The notes beneath the pieces were generated by a model that was not told where the DNA came from, searched no databases, and worked only from the letters and a program-made list of their open reading frames with translations. Positions 17,101 through 26,105 of a stretch of DNA of 64,000 nucleotides are shown here, piece by piece. Origin of the DNA: CAIKLP01 sp965279595 (GTDB lineage Bacteria; Bacteroidota; Bacteroidia; Sphingobacteriales; Sphingobacteriaceae); contig OZ257246.1 in NCBI GenBank assembly GCA_965279595.1, forward strand, positions 1,178,001 to 1,242,000, in the 5' to 3' direction. A program made the position numbers and the translations under genes. Every line of letters starts with the position of its first letter. Within the stretch, counting starts at the first letter, position 1.

Positions 17101-17472
17101 TTCTTTTTTACAAGCAGCATTATAATCGTCAACTGAAATTTTCTTGCCAATGTCTTCCTTAGTGATTCCTAAAGATTTTTCAACTGCCAATTCAATTGGT
17201 AAACCATGTGTATCCCAACCTCCTTTACGTTTAACTTGAAATCCTTGTAAAGTTTTATATCTACAAAAAATATCTTTTATAGACCTAGCCATGACATGGT
17301 GAATACCTGGCATTCCATTAGCTGAAGGTGGACCTTCATAAAAAGTATAAGGTTTAGAACTTGGTCTGCTAGAAATACTTTGTTCAAAAATCTTCTCTTC
17401 TTTCCAATATTTTAAAACGTCTTTACCAATTTGCGATAAATTCAATTGTTTGTATTCCGGATACTTACTCAT
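14083..17472 (-). CDS. ileS: isoleucine--tRNA ligase, long (eukaryote-like) form
   Basis: An 1129-residue class I synthetase that charges tRNA-Ile. The HIGH-type motif is GIHHVM (His58/His59), the WGTPLP and WYVRLSRRRFW segments are present, and the KMSKR loop is at 668-672. The editing domain (TTPWTLPSNTALAVG, residues ~233-247) is intact. Length and motif details match the IleS2 class, which lacks the C-terminal zinc finger of the E. coli type and is known for natural mupirocin resistance in several members. Its ATG overlaps the TGA of the upstream RND gene (ATGA), pointing to coupled translation, and its last 41 bases overlap the start of the DksA-like gene. Confidence 0.96.
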   Translation of the reverse strand: MSKYPEYKQLNLSQIGKDVLKYWKEEKIFEQSISSRPSSKPYTFYEGPPSANGMPGIHHVMARSIKDIFCRYKTLQGFQVKRKGGWDTHGLPIELAVEKSLGITKEDIGKKISVDDYNAACKKEVMRYTDVWNDLTEKMGYWVDLDKPYVTYHNEYIETLWWLLKQLYDKKLLYKGFTIQPFSPAAGTGLSSHELNQPGTYKNVKDTTVVAQFKLKLSQEKSDFIFNGLNEIFILAWTTTPWTLPSNTALAVGKNINYVLIKSFNQYTFQPIQVVIAKDLVGKYFPEKNAELKLSDYKEGDKLIPFEIIKEFTGKDLEGLRYEQLLPYAQPEDGDAFKIIFGDFVTTEDGTGIVHIAPSFGSDDFRVAKLNGIGSLTLVDKRGRFLESVGEFANEFVKEDYLNAEQKEIERVKQNRDKYLSVDERLSIKLKTENKAFKVEKYEHSYPHCWRTDKPILYYPLDSWFIKSTAMKDRMVELNKTINWKPESTGTGRFGNWLENLVDWNLSRSRYWGTPLPIWRTEDGTEECCIGSIPQLNEEIKKSVAAGFMSAEFELKDMHRPYVDDVILVSPSGNKMFRETDLIDVWFDSGAMPYAQWGLDHSKINTSEKFPFASGWEGAFPADFIAEGVDQTRGWFFTLHALSVMLFDSISYKNVISNGLVLDKNGNKMSKRLGNGVDPFDTIEKYGPDATRWYLISNAAPWDNLKFDMDGLIEVQRKFFGTLYNTYAFFSLYANIDGFEIDENNITPINQRAELDQWIISALEELKLEVTSCFENFEPHRAARSIQYFVDEHLSNWYVRLSRRRFWKGEMTADKKAAYETLFDCLTSINQLMSPIAPFFADWMYKNLTDNLRLKGTNSDSPFSAESVHLSLLKPANKSLINVSLNESMQMAQTISSMILSLRKKVNINVRQPLSRVVIPSLGADFESKIEHIKHLILSETNIKSIEYLTDDHGFIHKRVKPNFKALGAKVGKDMKDVANELINLNQEEIELFEKEGQIKLKSNPIAISITDVEVLAEDIPGWLVNVEGRLTVALDVSISEDLRLEGIARELINRIQNLRKDKGFEVTDKIKVTITENEYIKESINKNLNYICAEILATQLTIVDGDLINKERVEIHEKEIYISIEKAN

Positions 17473-19808
17473 GCCTTTTCTACTCTTTCTTTTTCTATTT
17501 TTTTATTTATTCTTTTTTCTAAACTTAATAACAAAGTTGGTAATAATATTAAGTTAGAAATTACTGCTACTAATAATGTTAAGGAAATTAATATTCCTAA
17601 AGATACAGTACCTCCAAATGTTGATGCAGCAAAAATACCAAATCCAAAGAATAGGATAATTGCAGTGTATATCATGCTTAATCCAGTTTCCTTTAAAGTG
17701 ATTGATACAATTTTTGAAATACTCCAATCTTTGCTTTTTTGTTCTTGTCTAAATTTTGTTAAGAAATATAATGTTTGATCTGATGCAATACCAAAAGCAA
17801 TACTGAAAATTAATATAGTACTTGGTTTTAAGCTTATTCCAGCAAAACCCATAATTCCAGCTGTAATAATTAATGGGATAATATTTGGCAGTAAACTAAT
17901 AATTACCATTCTAAATGTCCTGAAAAGTGATAACATTAATAAGGCAATTAAACCAACTGCTAATAGTAAACTCTCTCTTAAATTGGTAAACAAATAATTA
18001 GTACCTTTTATAAAAATGACACTTGAGCCAGTCATTAACACATTGTATTTTTCAGGGTTGAAAATGGAATCAATACGTGTTTTTATTTCTGAAAGTAATC
18101 CATTCATTTTTTTCGAGCCAATGTCTGCCATTTGAAAACTTACTCGAGTAGACTGATTACTACTATCAACATAAGAGCGCATCATATTGCCTGAAGTGCC
18201 TGAGTTAATTGAGCGTTTAGCATATCCCAAAATAAATAGTGCTTCAGCTTCTGTAGGTGTTTTATAAAAAATTGGGTCGCCATTATAATAGGCTTGTTTA
18301 GAAAATTTTAATACTTCATTAACAGAAATGGATCTTGATATTTCTGGGTAAGCAGCAATCATTTTTTCTAATTTTTCAACTTTTTTTATTGTTGCTATAT
18401 TGGCTAATCCATTTTTTCTTTTGGTATCAATTTGAATTTCTAAAGGCAAAACCCCATCAAAGTTTCTTTCAAAAAATTTCAAATCAGTTAATACTGGATC
18501 ATTCTTTGGCAAGTCATCAACCATATAGCCGTTCACATTAACTTTCATGATACCTACTGCCGAAATTAATATTAATACAACTGTTGTTATGTAAACAGCG
18601 GGTCTATAATTATTAACCCAGTTGTCAATTGACTTGATTAATTTATTTAGATTTTTATTTTCTAAATGTTTTGTCTGCCATGATTTTGGATTCGGTAAGT
18701 AACTAAATATAATAGGAATTAAAACCAATGATAAAACCCATGTCACCATTACATTGATGGATGCAACTATTCCAAATTGAGTTAGAATTTCACTATTAGT
18801 AAAAGCAAATACCCCAAAGCCAATGGCTGTAGTCATGTTGGCAAAGAATGTGGTTACTCCAATTCTTTTAATGGAAATTGCTAATGCCTTCATTTTATCC
18901 TGGCAAAGCATATATTCCGTATGATATTTGTTCAGCAATAAAATACTATTTGGAATTCCAATAACAACAATTAAAGGAGGAATCAATGCAGTTAGTAATG
19001 TAATTTTATATCCAAATAAAACTAAAGTTCCCAATGAGAATATTACCCCAATTCCAACAACTATAATTGGAAAAATAACTGCATATAGTGATCTGAAAAA
19101 TAATAATAAAATTACAGCAGTGATTAAAACTGCTAAGCCTAAGAAAAGGACAAATTCAGAAGCTACCTTATTTGAAATGATAGTTCTAATATATGGCAAA
19201 CCAGAATAATGTAATTTAATGTTTTGTTTAACTTCAAAATCACCTGAGATGCGTTGTATTTCTCTTAAAACACCAGCTCTTTTATTTGAATTTAAAGTTT
19301 CTTTACTAAAACTAACAGCAATTAAAGTCGAGCTGGAATCACTATTATATAATAAGCCATTGTAAAATGGGAGTGATGTAAATTTAGATTTAATTGAATC
19401 CGCTTGCAATTGGTTTGCAACGGTGTCATTCATTATTTTCTGAACAAAAAAGCTTCTTTTAGTTGTATCCTTTTTTAATTCATAGGCATGACTAATTGAA
19501 AGAACATTGCTGATTCCTTCAATATTTCGAAGCGAATCACTTAATCGATACCAATTATTTAAGAATTCTTGCTCAAATAATTTTTCTGTTTGTACTCCAA
19601 TAACTAAAATAGTTCCATCTTCTCCATATTTTTGCTTGAATTCATTATAAGCAATATAAGATGGATCATCAATTGGCAAAACTTTTGCCCCAGCATAAGA
19701 AAGTTCTACATTTTTGCCTTTGTAAAACATCAATGCAGTTAATAATAAACTGATAATCAGCATTATGCTGCGTCTTTTCAATATAGAATCAGTAAATTTT
19801 GCCCACAT
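17469..19808 (-). CDS. RND-superfamily (MMPL/HAE3-like) transporter
   Basis: A 779-residue membrane protein with the RND layout: one N-terminal helix, a large extracytoplasmic loop, a block of helices (about residues 210-400), then the same again, giving about twelve helices. Residues such as GIGVIFSLGTLVLFG and IVVIGIPNSILLLNKYH resemble SSD/MMPL helices. Proteins of this group move lipids, hopanoids or hydrophobic compounds using proton flux; the cargo here is unknown. The ATG at 19808 is preferred over an upstream in-frame start that would add 24 residues unlike the family. It is translationally linked to ileS by an ATGA overlap. Confidence 0.82.
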   Translation of the reverse strand: MWAKFTDSILKRRSIMLIISLLLTALMFYKGKNVELSYAGAKVLPIDDPSYIAYNEFKQKYGEDGTILVIGVQTEKLFEQEFLNNWYRLSDSLRNIEGISNVLSISHAYELKKDTTKRSFFVQKIMNDTVANQLQADSIKSKFTSLPFYNGLLYNSDSSSTLIAVSFSKETLNSNKRAGVLREIQRISGDFEVKQNIKLHYSGLPYIRTIISNKVASEFVLFLGLAVLITAVILLLFFRSLYAVIFPIIVVGIGVIFSLGTLVLFGYKITLLTALIPPLIVVIGIPNSILLLNKYHTEYMLCQDKMKALAISIKRIGVTTFFANMTTAIGFGVFAFTNSEILTQFGIVASINVMVTWVLSLVLIPIIFSYLPNPKSWQTKHLENKNLNKLIKSIDNWVNNYRPAVYITTVVLILISAVGIMKVNVNGYMVDDLPKNDPVLTDLKFFERNFDGVLPLEIQIDTKRKNGLANIATIKKVEKLEKMIAAYPEISRSISVNEVLKFSKQAYYNGDPIFYKTPTEAEALFILGYAKRSINSGTSGNMMRSYVDSSNQSTRVSFQMADIGSKKMNGLLSEIKTRIDSIFNPEKYNVLMTGSSVIFIKGTNYLFTNLRESLLLAVGLIALLMLSLFRTFRMVIISLLPNIIPLIITAGIMGFAGISLKPSTILIFSIAFGIASDQTLYFLTKFRQEQKSKDWSISKIVSITLKETGLSMIYTAIILFFGFGIFAASTFGGTVSLGILISLTLLVAVISNLILLPTLLLSLEKRINKKIEKERVEKA

Positions 19809-19987
19809 GTATTTTAAATTATTGATTTTGATACTTTTAGCTATTCTAAAAAGCGTTGCAATTTGCAATTTTTTTAGCACAATTGGTATGAAACTAATCG
19901 AGATATTTAGAGAATAAAGGACCTATTTTTATTAACTAACAATAATTTAAAATGTTTTTTGTTATTTACGATTAGTATTCCTTGTTT

Positions 19988-22291
19988 ATGAAGAAGTTTG
20001 TTGCTTTTTTAAGTGTTTTTTTATTTGGTATAGTGTCTTTTGCTCAACAACTTTCAATTGGTGGTTGGCAGACCCATATGCCTTATGGACAGTCTATTGA
20101 AGTCTTAAATGCTGGAGATAAATTAATCAACCTATCACAATATGGTGTATTTACGCTTGATTTAAAAGACAGCAGTATTGAATTAATTACCAAACTTGAT
20201 GGTCTTTCAGGAGTCTTGATTAACTGCGGAGCTTATGATTCAGAAACGAAATCATTGATTATAGGCTATGAAAATCTCAATATTGATATCATCAAAGGAA
20301 ATAAAATCATTAATGTGAATGACATTTTCAAAAAGAGCATTACTGGACTAAAGGTTTTGCATTCTATCAATGTGATAGATAAAGTGGCATATATCAATTG
20401 CGGATTTGCAACTGTACTTTATGATTTAGAAAGAGAAGAAATTAGAGATACTTATTATTTAGGGCAAAATGGAAATCCATTATCAATATATGAAGTAGCA
20501 AAATTAGGGAACAAAATATATGCTTCAACCGATAGTGGAATTTTAGAAGCAGATTATTTAAATCCAAATTTGGCGAATTATCAAAATTGGAGAAAGCATG
20601 GTGTTGCTGACGATTACCCTCCTGGCAATGCAGCATATTCTTTAACTGCATTTAATGGTAAATTATATGCTTATTTTGTTAATAAAACCATGGAGTATGA
20701 TGGGCTGAGTTGGAGTGTGCCCTCCTTAATTTATCAAGGTGGAGTTTCTAAATATAGAACTGGAAATAACAATTTAATTATTGTGAATACTTCTTCAATA
20801 GTATGTTATGACAATAATTTAAGTCCAGCCGAGATATATGGAGCACCTGCTTTAGAGTATTCTGTAAAATCAGCTACATATGATAATTCAGGGCAATTGT
20901 GGATTGCTGACTTCAACAATTGTTTGATGAAGTATAAAGGAATTAATGAACAACCAACTGTCAAATTTAAACCTAATGGTCCGTTTGGAGTAAGTGCAAG
21001 AAGATTGGCAATTGAAAATAAGAAATTACTTGTTGCTTCAGGATCAGTTGGCGATAACTATTCACTTAAGTTTTTATTAAACGGTGTTTATACTTATCAA
21101 GAAGGAACTTGGTCGAATTTTAATTATTTAAATAATGCGGTATTGGATACATTCACTGATATTACTGTGGTTGTTGCAGATCCAAAATCAAATAAAGAAT
21201 ACTATGGCACTTTTGGTAAAGGCCTACTTGAGTTTAATAATAATGGCTTTATAAAAAACTATAGTTATCATAATAGCACAATCGGGCAAACTATTGGTAA
21301 CCCAGGTCAGTATAGGGTTTCAGGGCTTGCTTATGATTCGAAAAATCAATTATGGGTAGCAAATTATTGGGCAGAAAAACCTATATCAGTTTTAAAAACT
21401 AATGGGCAATGGCAAAGTTTTGAATTTCCAGGAGTATTTAGTGAATATAAATATGTTGCAGATATTACCATTGATAGAAATGATCAAAAGTGGGTATTGA
21501 TGCCATTCAATAATGCAATTTTAGTTTTTAAAGAAAATGCAAATGGATCGGTTACTTATAAAAAACTAACTTCTGGTGAAGGATTTGGTAACCTCCCAAA
21601 AGAGGCCACCGAAGTATTTTCAATTACAGAAGATTTGGATGGAAAAATTTGGGTAGGAACAAATAGTGGAGTAGTTGTTTTTTATAGTCCTTCCTCTATT
21701 TTGCAATCAGGAGCTAATATTGATGCGCAACCTGTACGCGTTGTTGATGGAGAATTTGTTCAGTTATTATTAGCTACAGAAACAGTTACTACAATTAAAG
21801 TTGATGGTGCAAATAGAAAATGGATGGGTACAAAAAATGGTGCATGGTTATTTTCTCCTGATGGCACTAAACAGATTAAGTTTTTCAATATGGAAAATAG
21901 TCCGTTGCTAGCAAATAAAATAAATGATATAGCAATTGACCAAGAAACTGGTGTAGTTTATTTTGCAACTGATGATGGTATTTCATCATATAGAGGAGAT
22001 GCAACAGAAGGTAAAGAAGAAAATGCAAGTAATGTAAAAGTATTCCCAAATCCAGTGAGAGAAGGGTATAGCGGAAGTATTGCTATTCAAGGTTTAGTTA
22101 ATAATGCAAATGTAAAAGTCACTGATATAAATGGTGTCATTGTTTTCAAAACTATTGCTAATGGTGGTCAAGCTATTTGGAATGGAAGGAATTTTCAAGG
22201 AGAGAAAGTGAGCACTGGAGTGTATTTAGTTTTATCAACTGATGAATTGGGAGAACAAACATTAGTAAAGAAAATATTATTTATCCATTAG
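19988..22291 (+). CDS. porZ: PorZ-like T9SS protein: beta-propeller plus C-terminal sorting domain
   Basis: A 767-residue exported protein with signal peptide MKKFVAFLSVFLFGIVSFAQ. The mature part opens with IGGWQTHMPYGQSIEVLNAGDKL and shows many WxAD/KWxG repeats of two-component-regulator-type propellers; the last ~90 residues (VKVFPNPVREGY onward, ending VKKILFIH) are a type A T9SS sorting domain. This combination and the position directly before recO match PorZ as I know it from other Bacteroidota. PorZ is a surface T9SS component that binds anionic LPS and hands it to the sortase PorU. Start is the ATG at 19988. Stop and recO start are one base apart. Confidence 0.82.
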   Translation: MKKFVAFLSVFLFGIVSFAQQLSIGGWQTHMPYGQSIEVLNAGDKLINLSQYGVFTLDLKDSSIELITKLDGLSGVLINCGAYDSETKSLIIGYENLNIDIIKGNKIINVNDIFKKSITGLKVLHSINVIDKVAYINCGFATVLYDLEREEIRDTYYLGQNGNPLSIYEVAKLGNKIYASTDSGILEADYLNPNLANYQNWRKHGVADDYPPGNAAYSLTAFNGKLYAYFVNKTMEYDGLSWSVPSLIYQGGVSKYRTGNNNLIIVNTSSIVCYDNNLSPAEIYGAPALEYSVKSATYDNSGQLWIADFNNCLMKYKGINEQPTVKFKPNGPFGVSARRLAIENKKLLVASGSVGDNYSLKFLLNGVYTYQEGTWSNFNYLNNAVLDTFTDITVVVADPKSNKEYYGTFGKGLLEFNNNGFIKNYSYHNSTIGQTIGNPGQYRVSGLAYDSKNQLWVANYWAEKPISVLKTNGQWQSFEFPGVFSEYKYVADITIDRNDQKWVLMPFNNAILVFKENANGSVTYKKLTSGEGFGNLPKEATEVFSITEDLDGKIWVGTNSGVVVFYSPSSILQSGANIDAQPVRVVDGEFVQLLLATETVTTIKVDGANRKWMGTKNGAWLFSPDGTKQIKFFNMENSPLLANKINDIAIDQETGVVYFATDDGISSYRGDATEGKEENASNVKVFPNPVREGYSGSIAIQGLVNNANVKVTDINGVIVFKTIANGGQAIWNGRNFQGEKVSTGVYLVLSTDELGEQTLVKKILFIH

Positions 22292-22292
22292 T

Positions 22293-23021
22293 ATGCTTCA
22301 TAAAACAAGAGGCATAGTTTTAAAAACATTTAATTATTCTGAATCAAGTGTGATTGCGCATGTGCTCACTGAAAAGTTTGGCACACAATCATATCTGTTA
22401 CAAGGTATAAGAAAGAATAAAGCAAAAATTAAAACATCCATGTTGCAGCCTTTGCATTTATTGGATATGATTGTATATCATAAACCCAATGGTGGACTAC
22501 AGCGTGTTGCTGAACTGAAGAACGACCCAGTTTTGCATGCTATCCCATATGACATTGTAAAAACATCTTTGGCTATTTTTATTTGTGAACTCCTTTATAT
22601 TACACAAAAAGAAAGTGATATTGATGAAGATTTATTTGACTTTGTTTTTCAATCAATTCAATTATTAGACTTGACAGAATTGCCACTTGGCAATTTTCAT
22701 TTATTGTTCATGTTGAGGTATGCAAAATTTTTAGGTATTTATCCATCTGAGCCTACTAATAATTTTGCTAAATATTTTGATGTAAAAAATGGAGTGTTTA
22801 TTGGAATCTTGCCTGAACACCCAGTTTATATGAATGAAGTAAACACAAGTTATCTAAAAGATTTAATGAATACTTCTTTTGAAGATTCATCTAAAATACA
22901 TTTAAGTGCTGAAGAAAGGAAGGCACTTTTAAATGCATTGATTGCTTATTATGATTACCATTTAGAAGGATTTAAAGGAATGCAATCACATATGATTTTG
23001 GAAGAGGTATTAGGAAAGTAG
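22293..23021 (+). CDS. recO: DNA repair protein RecO
   Basis: A 242-residue recombination mediator that helps RecA replace SSB in the RecFOR pathway. The N-terminal OB fold starts MLHKTRGIVLKTFNYSESSVIAHVLTEKFG in typical RecO style (first 30 residues), with QGIRKNKAKIKTSMLQPLHLLDM near 38-60; the rest is helical, as in the family. No zinc-finger cysteines are seen, as in other Bacteroidota RecO. It begins one base after the porZ stop and ends inside a terminator hairpin. Confidence 0.95.
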   Translation: MLHKTRGIVLKTFNYSESSVIAHVLTEKFGTQSYLLQGIRKNKAKIKTSMLQPLHLLDMIVYHKPNGGLQRVAELKNDPVLHAIPYDIVKTSLAIFICELLYITQKESDIDEDLFDFVFQSIQLLDLTELPLGNFHLLFMLRYAKFLGIYPSEPTNNFAKYFDVKNGVFIGILPEHPVYMNEVNTSYLKDLMNTSFEDSSKIHLSAEERKALLNALIAYYDYHLEGFKGMQSHMILEEVLGK

Positions 23022-23050
23022 CCAATGATAAAATTCACTGGCTACTTTTT
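23015..23050. terminator. bidirectional terminator between recO and the oxygenase gene
   Basis: A 10-base-pair perfect stem (AAAGTAGCCA / TGGCTACTTT) with a 14-base loop, flanked by T runs on the plus side and A runs that become T runs on the minus side. It sits between two convergent genes and contains the recO stop codon in its first arm. Confidence 0.85.
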
Positions 23051-23054
23051 GTAA

Positions 23055-24017
23055 TTATTTTTTTAATCCAATCTCTTTTAGTCTTTCATCTAAATATTCT
23101 CCAGCTGTATAATTTTCATATACTTTAGGATGTTCAGCATCAATGCAACTTTCCAAAGAAGTTAGATCCATTTCTGATTTAGGATGCAAAAAGAATGGAA
23201 CTGAATATCTTGAATTTTTCATTAATTCTCTAGGAGGATTTACCACTCTGTGAGTAGTAGATTTTAATTTATTATTAGTTAATCGTTGAAGCATGTCACC
23301 AACATTTACCACAATATCTTCTGCAATTGCAGTAACTGGGAACCATTTATTATCTCTCGTTAACAATTGTAATCCATCTGCACTTGCTCCAATTAACAAA
23401 GTAATTAAATTGATGTCTTCATGAGCACCTGCTCTAACTGCATCTTCAGGTAATGAATCAGGGTCTTCAATAGGGAAATAATGGATGGCTCTTAAAATGC
23501 TATTGCCGTTTCTAATTTTAGAATCAAAATAATTTTCTTCCAATCCTAAATAAACTGCAATGGCTCTTAGAATATGAGTACCAGCAAATTCTAATTTTTT
23601 GTAAACTTCTTTGGTAATTTCATTGAACCTTGGAAGTTCTTCTACTAATATATTATCTGGATAAACTTCAGTTGGTAAATCTTCTCCTTCAACATATTGT
23701 CCAACTTGCCAGAATTCTTTTAAGTCTGGTGTTTTTGAATCTTTAGCTTTTTCTCTACCCTTGCTAGTATAACCTCTTTGTCCGGCTAACTCAACAATTT
23801 CATATTTCTTTTTTACTTCTTCTTTTAATTCAAATAATCTTTTTACTTCTGCATACAATTCATCCATTAATGCTTTGCTTAATCCATGATTTGCTATAGT
23901 AACAAAACCAGTTTCGTTAAATGCATTTCCAATTCCATCTGAGAATTTTTTGCGTTGTTCTGCGTTTCCATGAATGTAATCATTCAAGTCCAAACGGTGT
24001 ATTATAACTGAATCCAT
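23055..24017 (-). CDS. isopenicillin N synthase-like Fe(II)/2-oxoglutarate oxygenase
   Basis: A 320-residue non-haem iron oxygenase. The iron-binding triad is His199, Asp201 (AHEDINLITLL) and His256 (TTHRVVNPP); Arg270 and Ser272 in RYSVPFF would hold 2-oxoglutarate's carboxylate. The N-terminal DIOX_N part contains ETGFVTIANHGL near 35-46. Homologues in Bacteroidota are single-copy, unlinked to beta-lactam genes, and of unknown substrate; none of the neighbours points to antibiotic synthesis. It stands alone, with a possible promoter just upstream (TTTT-N19-TATCTTTA, the -7 at 24037-24044). Confidence 0.88.
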   Translation of the reverse strand: MDSVIIHRLDLNDYIHGNAEQRKKFSDGIGNAFNETGFVTIANHGLSKALMDELYAEVKRLFELKEEVKKKYEIVELAGQRGYTSKGREKAKDSKTPDLKEFWQVGQYVEGEDLPTEVYPDNILVEELPRFNEITKEVYKKLEFAGTHILRAIAVYLGLEENYFDSKIRNGNSILRAIHYFPIEDPDSLPEDAVRAGAHEDINLITLLIGASADGLQLLTRDNKWFPVTAIAEDIVVNVGDMLQRLTNNKLKSTTHRVVNPPRELMKNSRYSVPFFLHPKSEMDLTSLESCIDAEHPKVYENYTAGEYLDERLKEIGLKK

Positions 24018-24086
24018 ATGAGAAAATTTAGGTTTATAAAGATAGAATTGTATTTTAACTAATAAAAGCTTTTAAAAGATAATATT

Positions 24087-26105
24087 CTAAGAAATTACCT
24101 TTTTCTTGCTTATTAAGGTACTTGCTAGAAGCCCAATGCTTAAGGTGATTAAGGAAATAGCTAAAAGTATTTCCAGTTTAATATTTTTAAAACTAAATAT
24201 GACAAGATGTTTTCCTTTATTAATATCTACCTTTTGTAAAGTATATTGATATACATTTAATTTTGATGTTTGATTGTCAATACTAACATTCCTGCCTTGA
24301 AAATAATTTTGATATAGAATCAATTCAGAGTTGTTCGGACTTGTAGTCCAAATTTGTATGGAGTTGGGCTCAAATAAAACTGTTTCTATTTTCCTTAATG
24401 TATCAGTAGAATGTAACCAAGTATTTTTTAAAATTTCTTTCGATAAAGAAGAATCTAAAAATGAGCTGTAAGTACTTAATACAAATGGATTGTATCCATC
24501 AATTGCAACTTGTTTGAAATAGCAATTCATATTCCAATTCAGGGGCCATCTATATTCATACATCTCATCATGGACTGAGTTTAATTCTAAAAAATTAGGA
24601 ATGGGAAAATCTTTGGGGGCATTTGCAATTAATTGATCTACATTCTTTGTTGGAATTGGATAAACAACTGTAGCTGGAAATTGTAATTGATTTGAAAAAT
24701 TCAATTCAATAAACACAAAACTTATTAAAATTAATTTCTTTTTAGAAGGGATTAAAACAAGGAACAATAATAAAATGCTCATCAGCATCAAATGTAAAAT
24801 AGCTTGAGAAAATATATGATCATAAACTGTTGATGTTTCCATATACTTACTCAATGATGGTAAGTCAAAAATACTATCAGTAGCTTTTACTTGGTGCTTC
24901 AGTGATATATAAACAGCGATTAAACACACAGTAAATAAAATCGTAATTGAATAACCTATTTTTTTTACACTTAATATATTGCTTAAAAAGGCATCTATAT
25001 TTCTTGCATTAAAAATTAGAATTAATAAAATAAAGAAATATCTAAAAAGAGATGGGAATCTAAATAAATTAAAACCCGGCAAACTATAATACAACCATGA
25101 TCTTAGTGGTGTAAAATCTCCAAATGAAATTAATAGAATAAAAAAACTTAATGCAATAATTTGAAAATCAAATTTGGTCCATTTTCTAAAAAAACTTGTA
25201 AATAAAAATATCATGGTGAGCAAACCCATATAGGCATTGCTCATAGAAATATCTGTTTTAAACCATTCATTTGCTTTGAAACTTGCAAATGGGAATAATA
25301 ATGAAACTAAAGAGTTTGGAGTAAATGGATTTGAATTTATTTTTGCAACACTTAAGCCTGATCCTCTACTAAAATAAGCCTGAGCATCTGATATTCCCCA
25401 TAACAATCCGGCAGATAAGAAGAGTAATATAATTGCAGAAAAACCAAATGAGAGCATTAATCTTTTCTTTTCATTTGATTGAATGAAATACAAAAGCCAA
25501 TCTATAAATATGAAATAAGCTAGCACAATTGAAAAAGCAGGATAACCACCACTAAGTAATAAATAAGTGCAAATGGAAAATAAAATAGCATCCTTCCAAC
25601 TAAAACTTATTTTCAATTGATAATAAAAATACAATACCCAAGGAATCCAAGATGCAGCAACTATCCAAGTAAGATGTTGTGCATTGCCAATATAAAAACC
25701 TGAACAACTGAAAGCAAGAGCGCTTAGAAGGGAAGCGGTGCTTGAGTTTTTAAACAATAATAATAATTTGTAAAATCCTATGGTACCAATCATTATGGTA
25801 AGAATAAATTCGTACTGAATGATTTGCATATTATACCCAAATAAATAACCAATTATCCAAGTCGGGTAATACCAGAATCCGCTTTGAGGATCAGCATAAA
25901 AAGGATACCCGCCAAGTTGATAAGGGTTCCACCAAGGAATATGGTTATTTTGTAAAGAGGTTCCAATGAAATATCTCCATGGTAGATATTGTTCTGCCAT
26001 ATCCCATTTGAAAGTAAATGCATGATACCATAATGTATGATAACTTAGCAATACAGCTATGAGAATTATAAAATAGTTGATATTTTTTTTAAAAAATGAA
26101 ATCAT
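24087..26105 (-). CDS. YfhO-like polytopic membrane protein
   Basis: A 672-residue membrane protein with about twelve helices and a soluble C-terminal segment of ~150 residues before a last helix. The N-terminal loop WWNPYQLGGYPFYADPQSG (residues 58-76) is typical of YfhO and related GT-C-like glycosyltransferases, in which such loops hold the acceptor or lipid-linked donor. YfhO in Firmicutes glycosylates lipoteichoic acid; the Bacteroidota substrate is unknown. Its ATG shares one base with the stop of the AsmA-like gene upstream (TAATG), implying coupling. A second, clearer YfhO protein is at 49967. Confidence 0.68.
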   Translation of the reverse strand: MISFFKKNINYFIILIAVLLSYHTLWYHAFTFKWDMAEQYLPWRYFIGTSLQNNHIPWWNPYQLGGYPFYADPQSGFWYYPTWIIGYLFGYNMQIIQYEFILTIMIGTIGFYKLLLLFKNSSTASLLSALAFSCSGFYIGNAQHLTWIVAASWIPWVLYFYYQLKISFSWKDAILFSICTYLLLSGGYPAFSIVLAYFIFIDWLLYFIQSNEKKRLMLSFGFSAIILLFLSAGLLWGISDAQAYFSRGSGLSVAKINSNPFTPNSLVSLLFPFASFKANEWFKTDISMSNAYMGLLTMIFLFTSFFRKWTKFDFQIIALSFFILLISFGDFTPLRSWLYYSLPGFNLFRFPSLFRYFFILLILIFNARNIDAFLSNILSVKKIGYSITILFTVCLIAVYISLKHQVKATDSIFDLPSLSKYMETSTVYDHIFSQAILHLMLMSILLLFLVLIPSKKKLILISFVFIELNFSNQLQFPATVVYPIPTKNVDQLIANAPKDFPIPNFLELNSVHDEMYEYRWPLNWNMNCYFKQVAIDGYNPFVLSTYSSFLDSSLSKEILKNTWLHSTDTLRKIETVLFEPNSIQIWTTSPNNSELILYQNYFQGRNVSIDNQTSKLNVYQYTLQKVDINKGKHLVIFSFKNIKLEILLAISLITLSIGLLASTLISKKKVIS

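Noticed and set aside
23055..24017. Beta-lactam biosynthesis, suggested by the isopenicillin N synthase-like fold
   Set aside because: No ACV synthetase or other pathway gene nearby; this fold is widespread in unrelated oxygenases.
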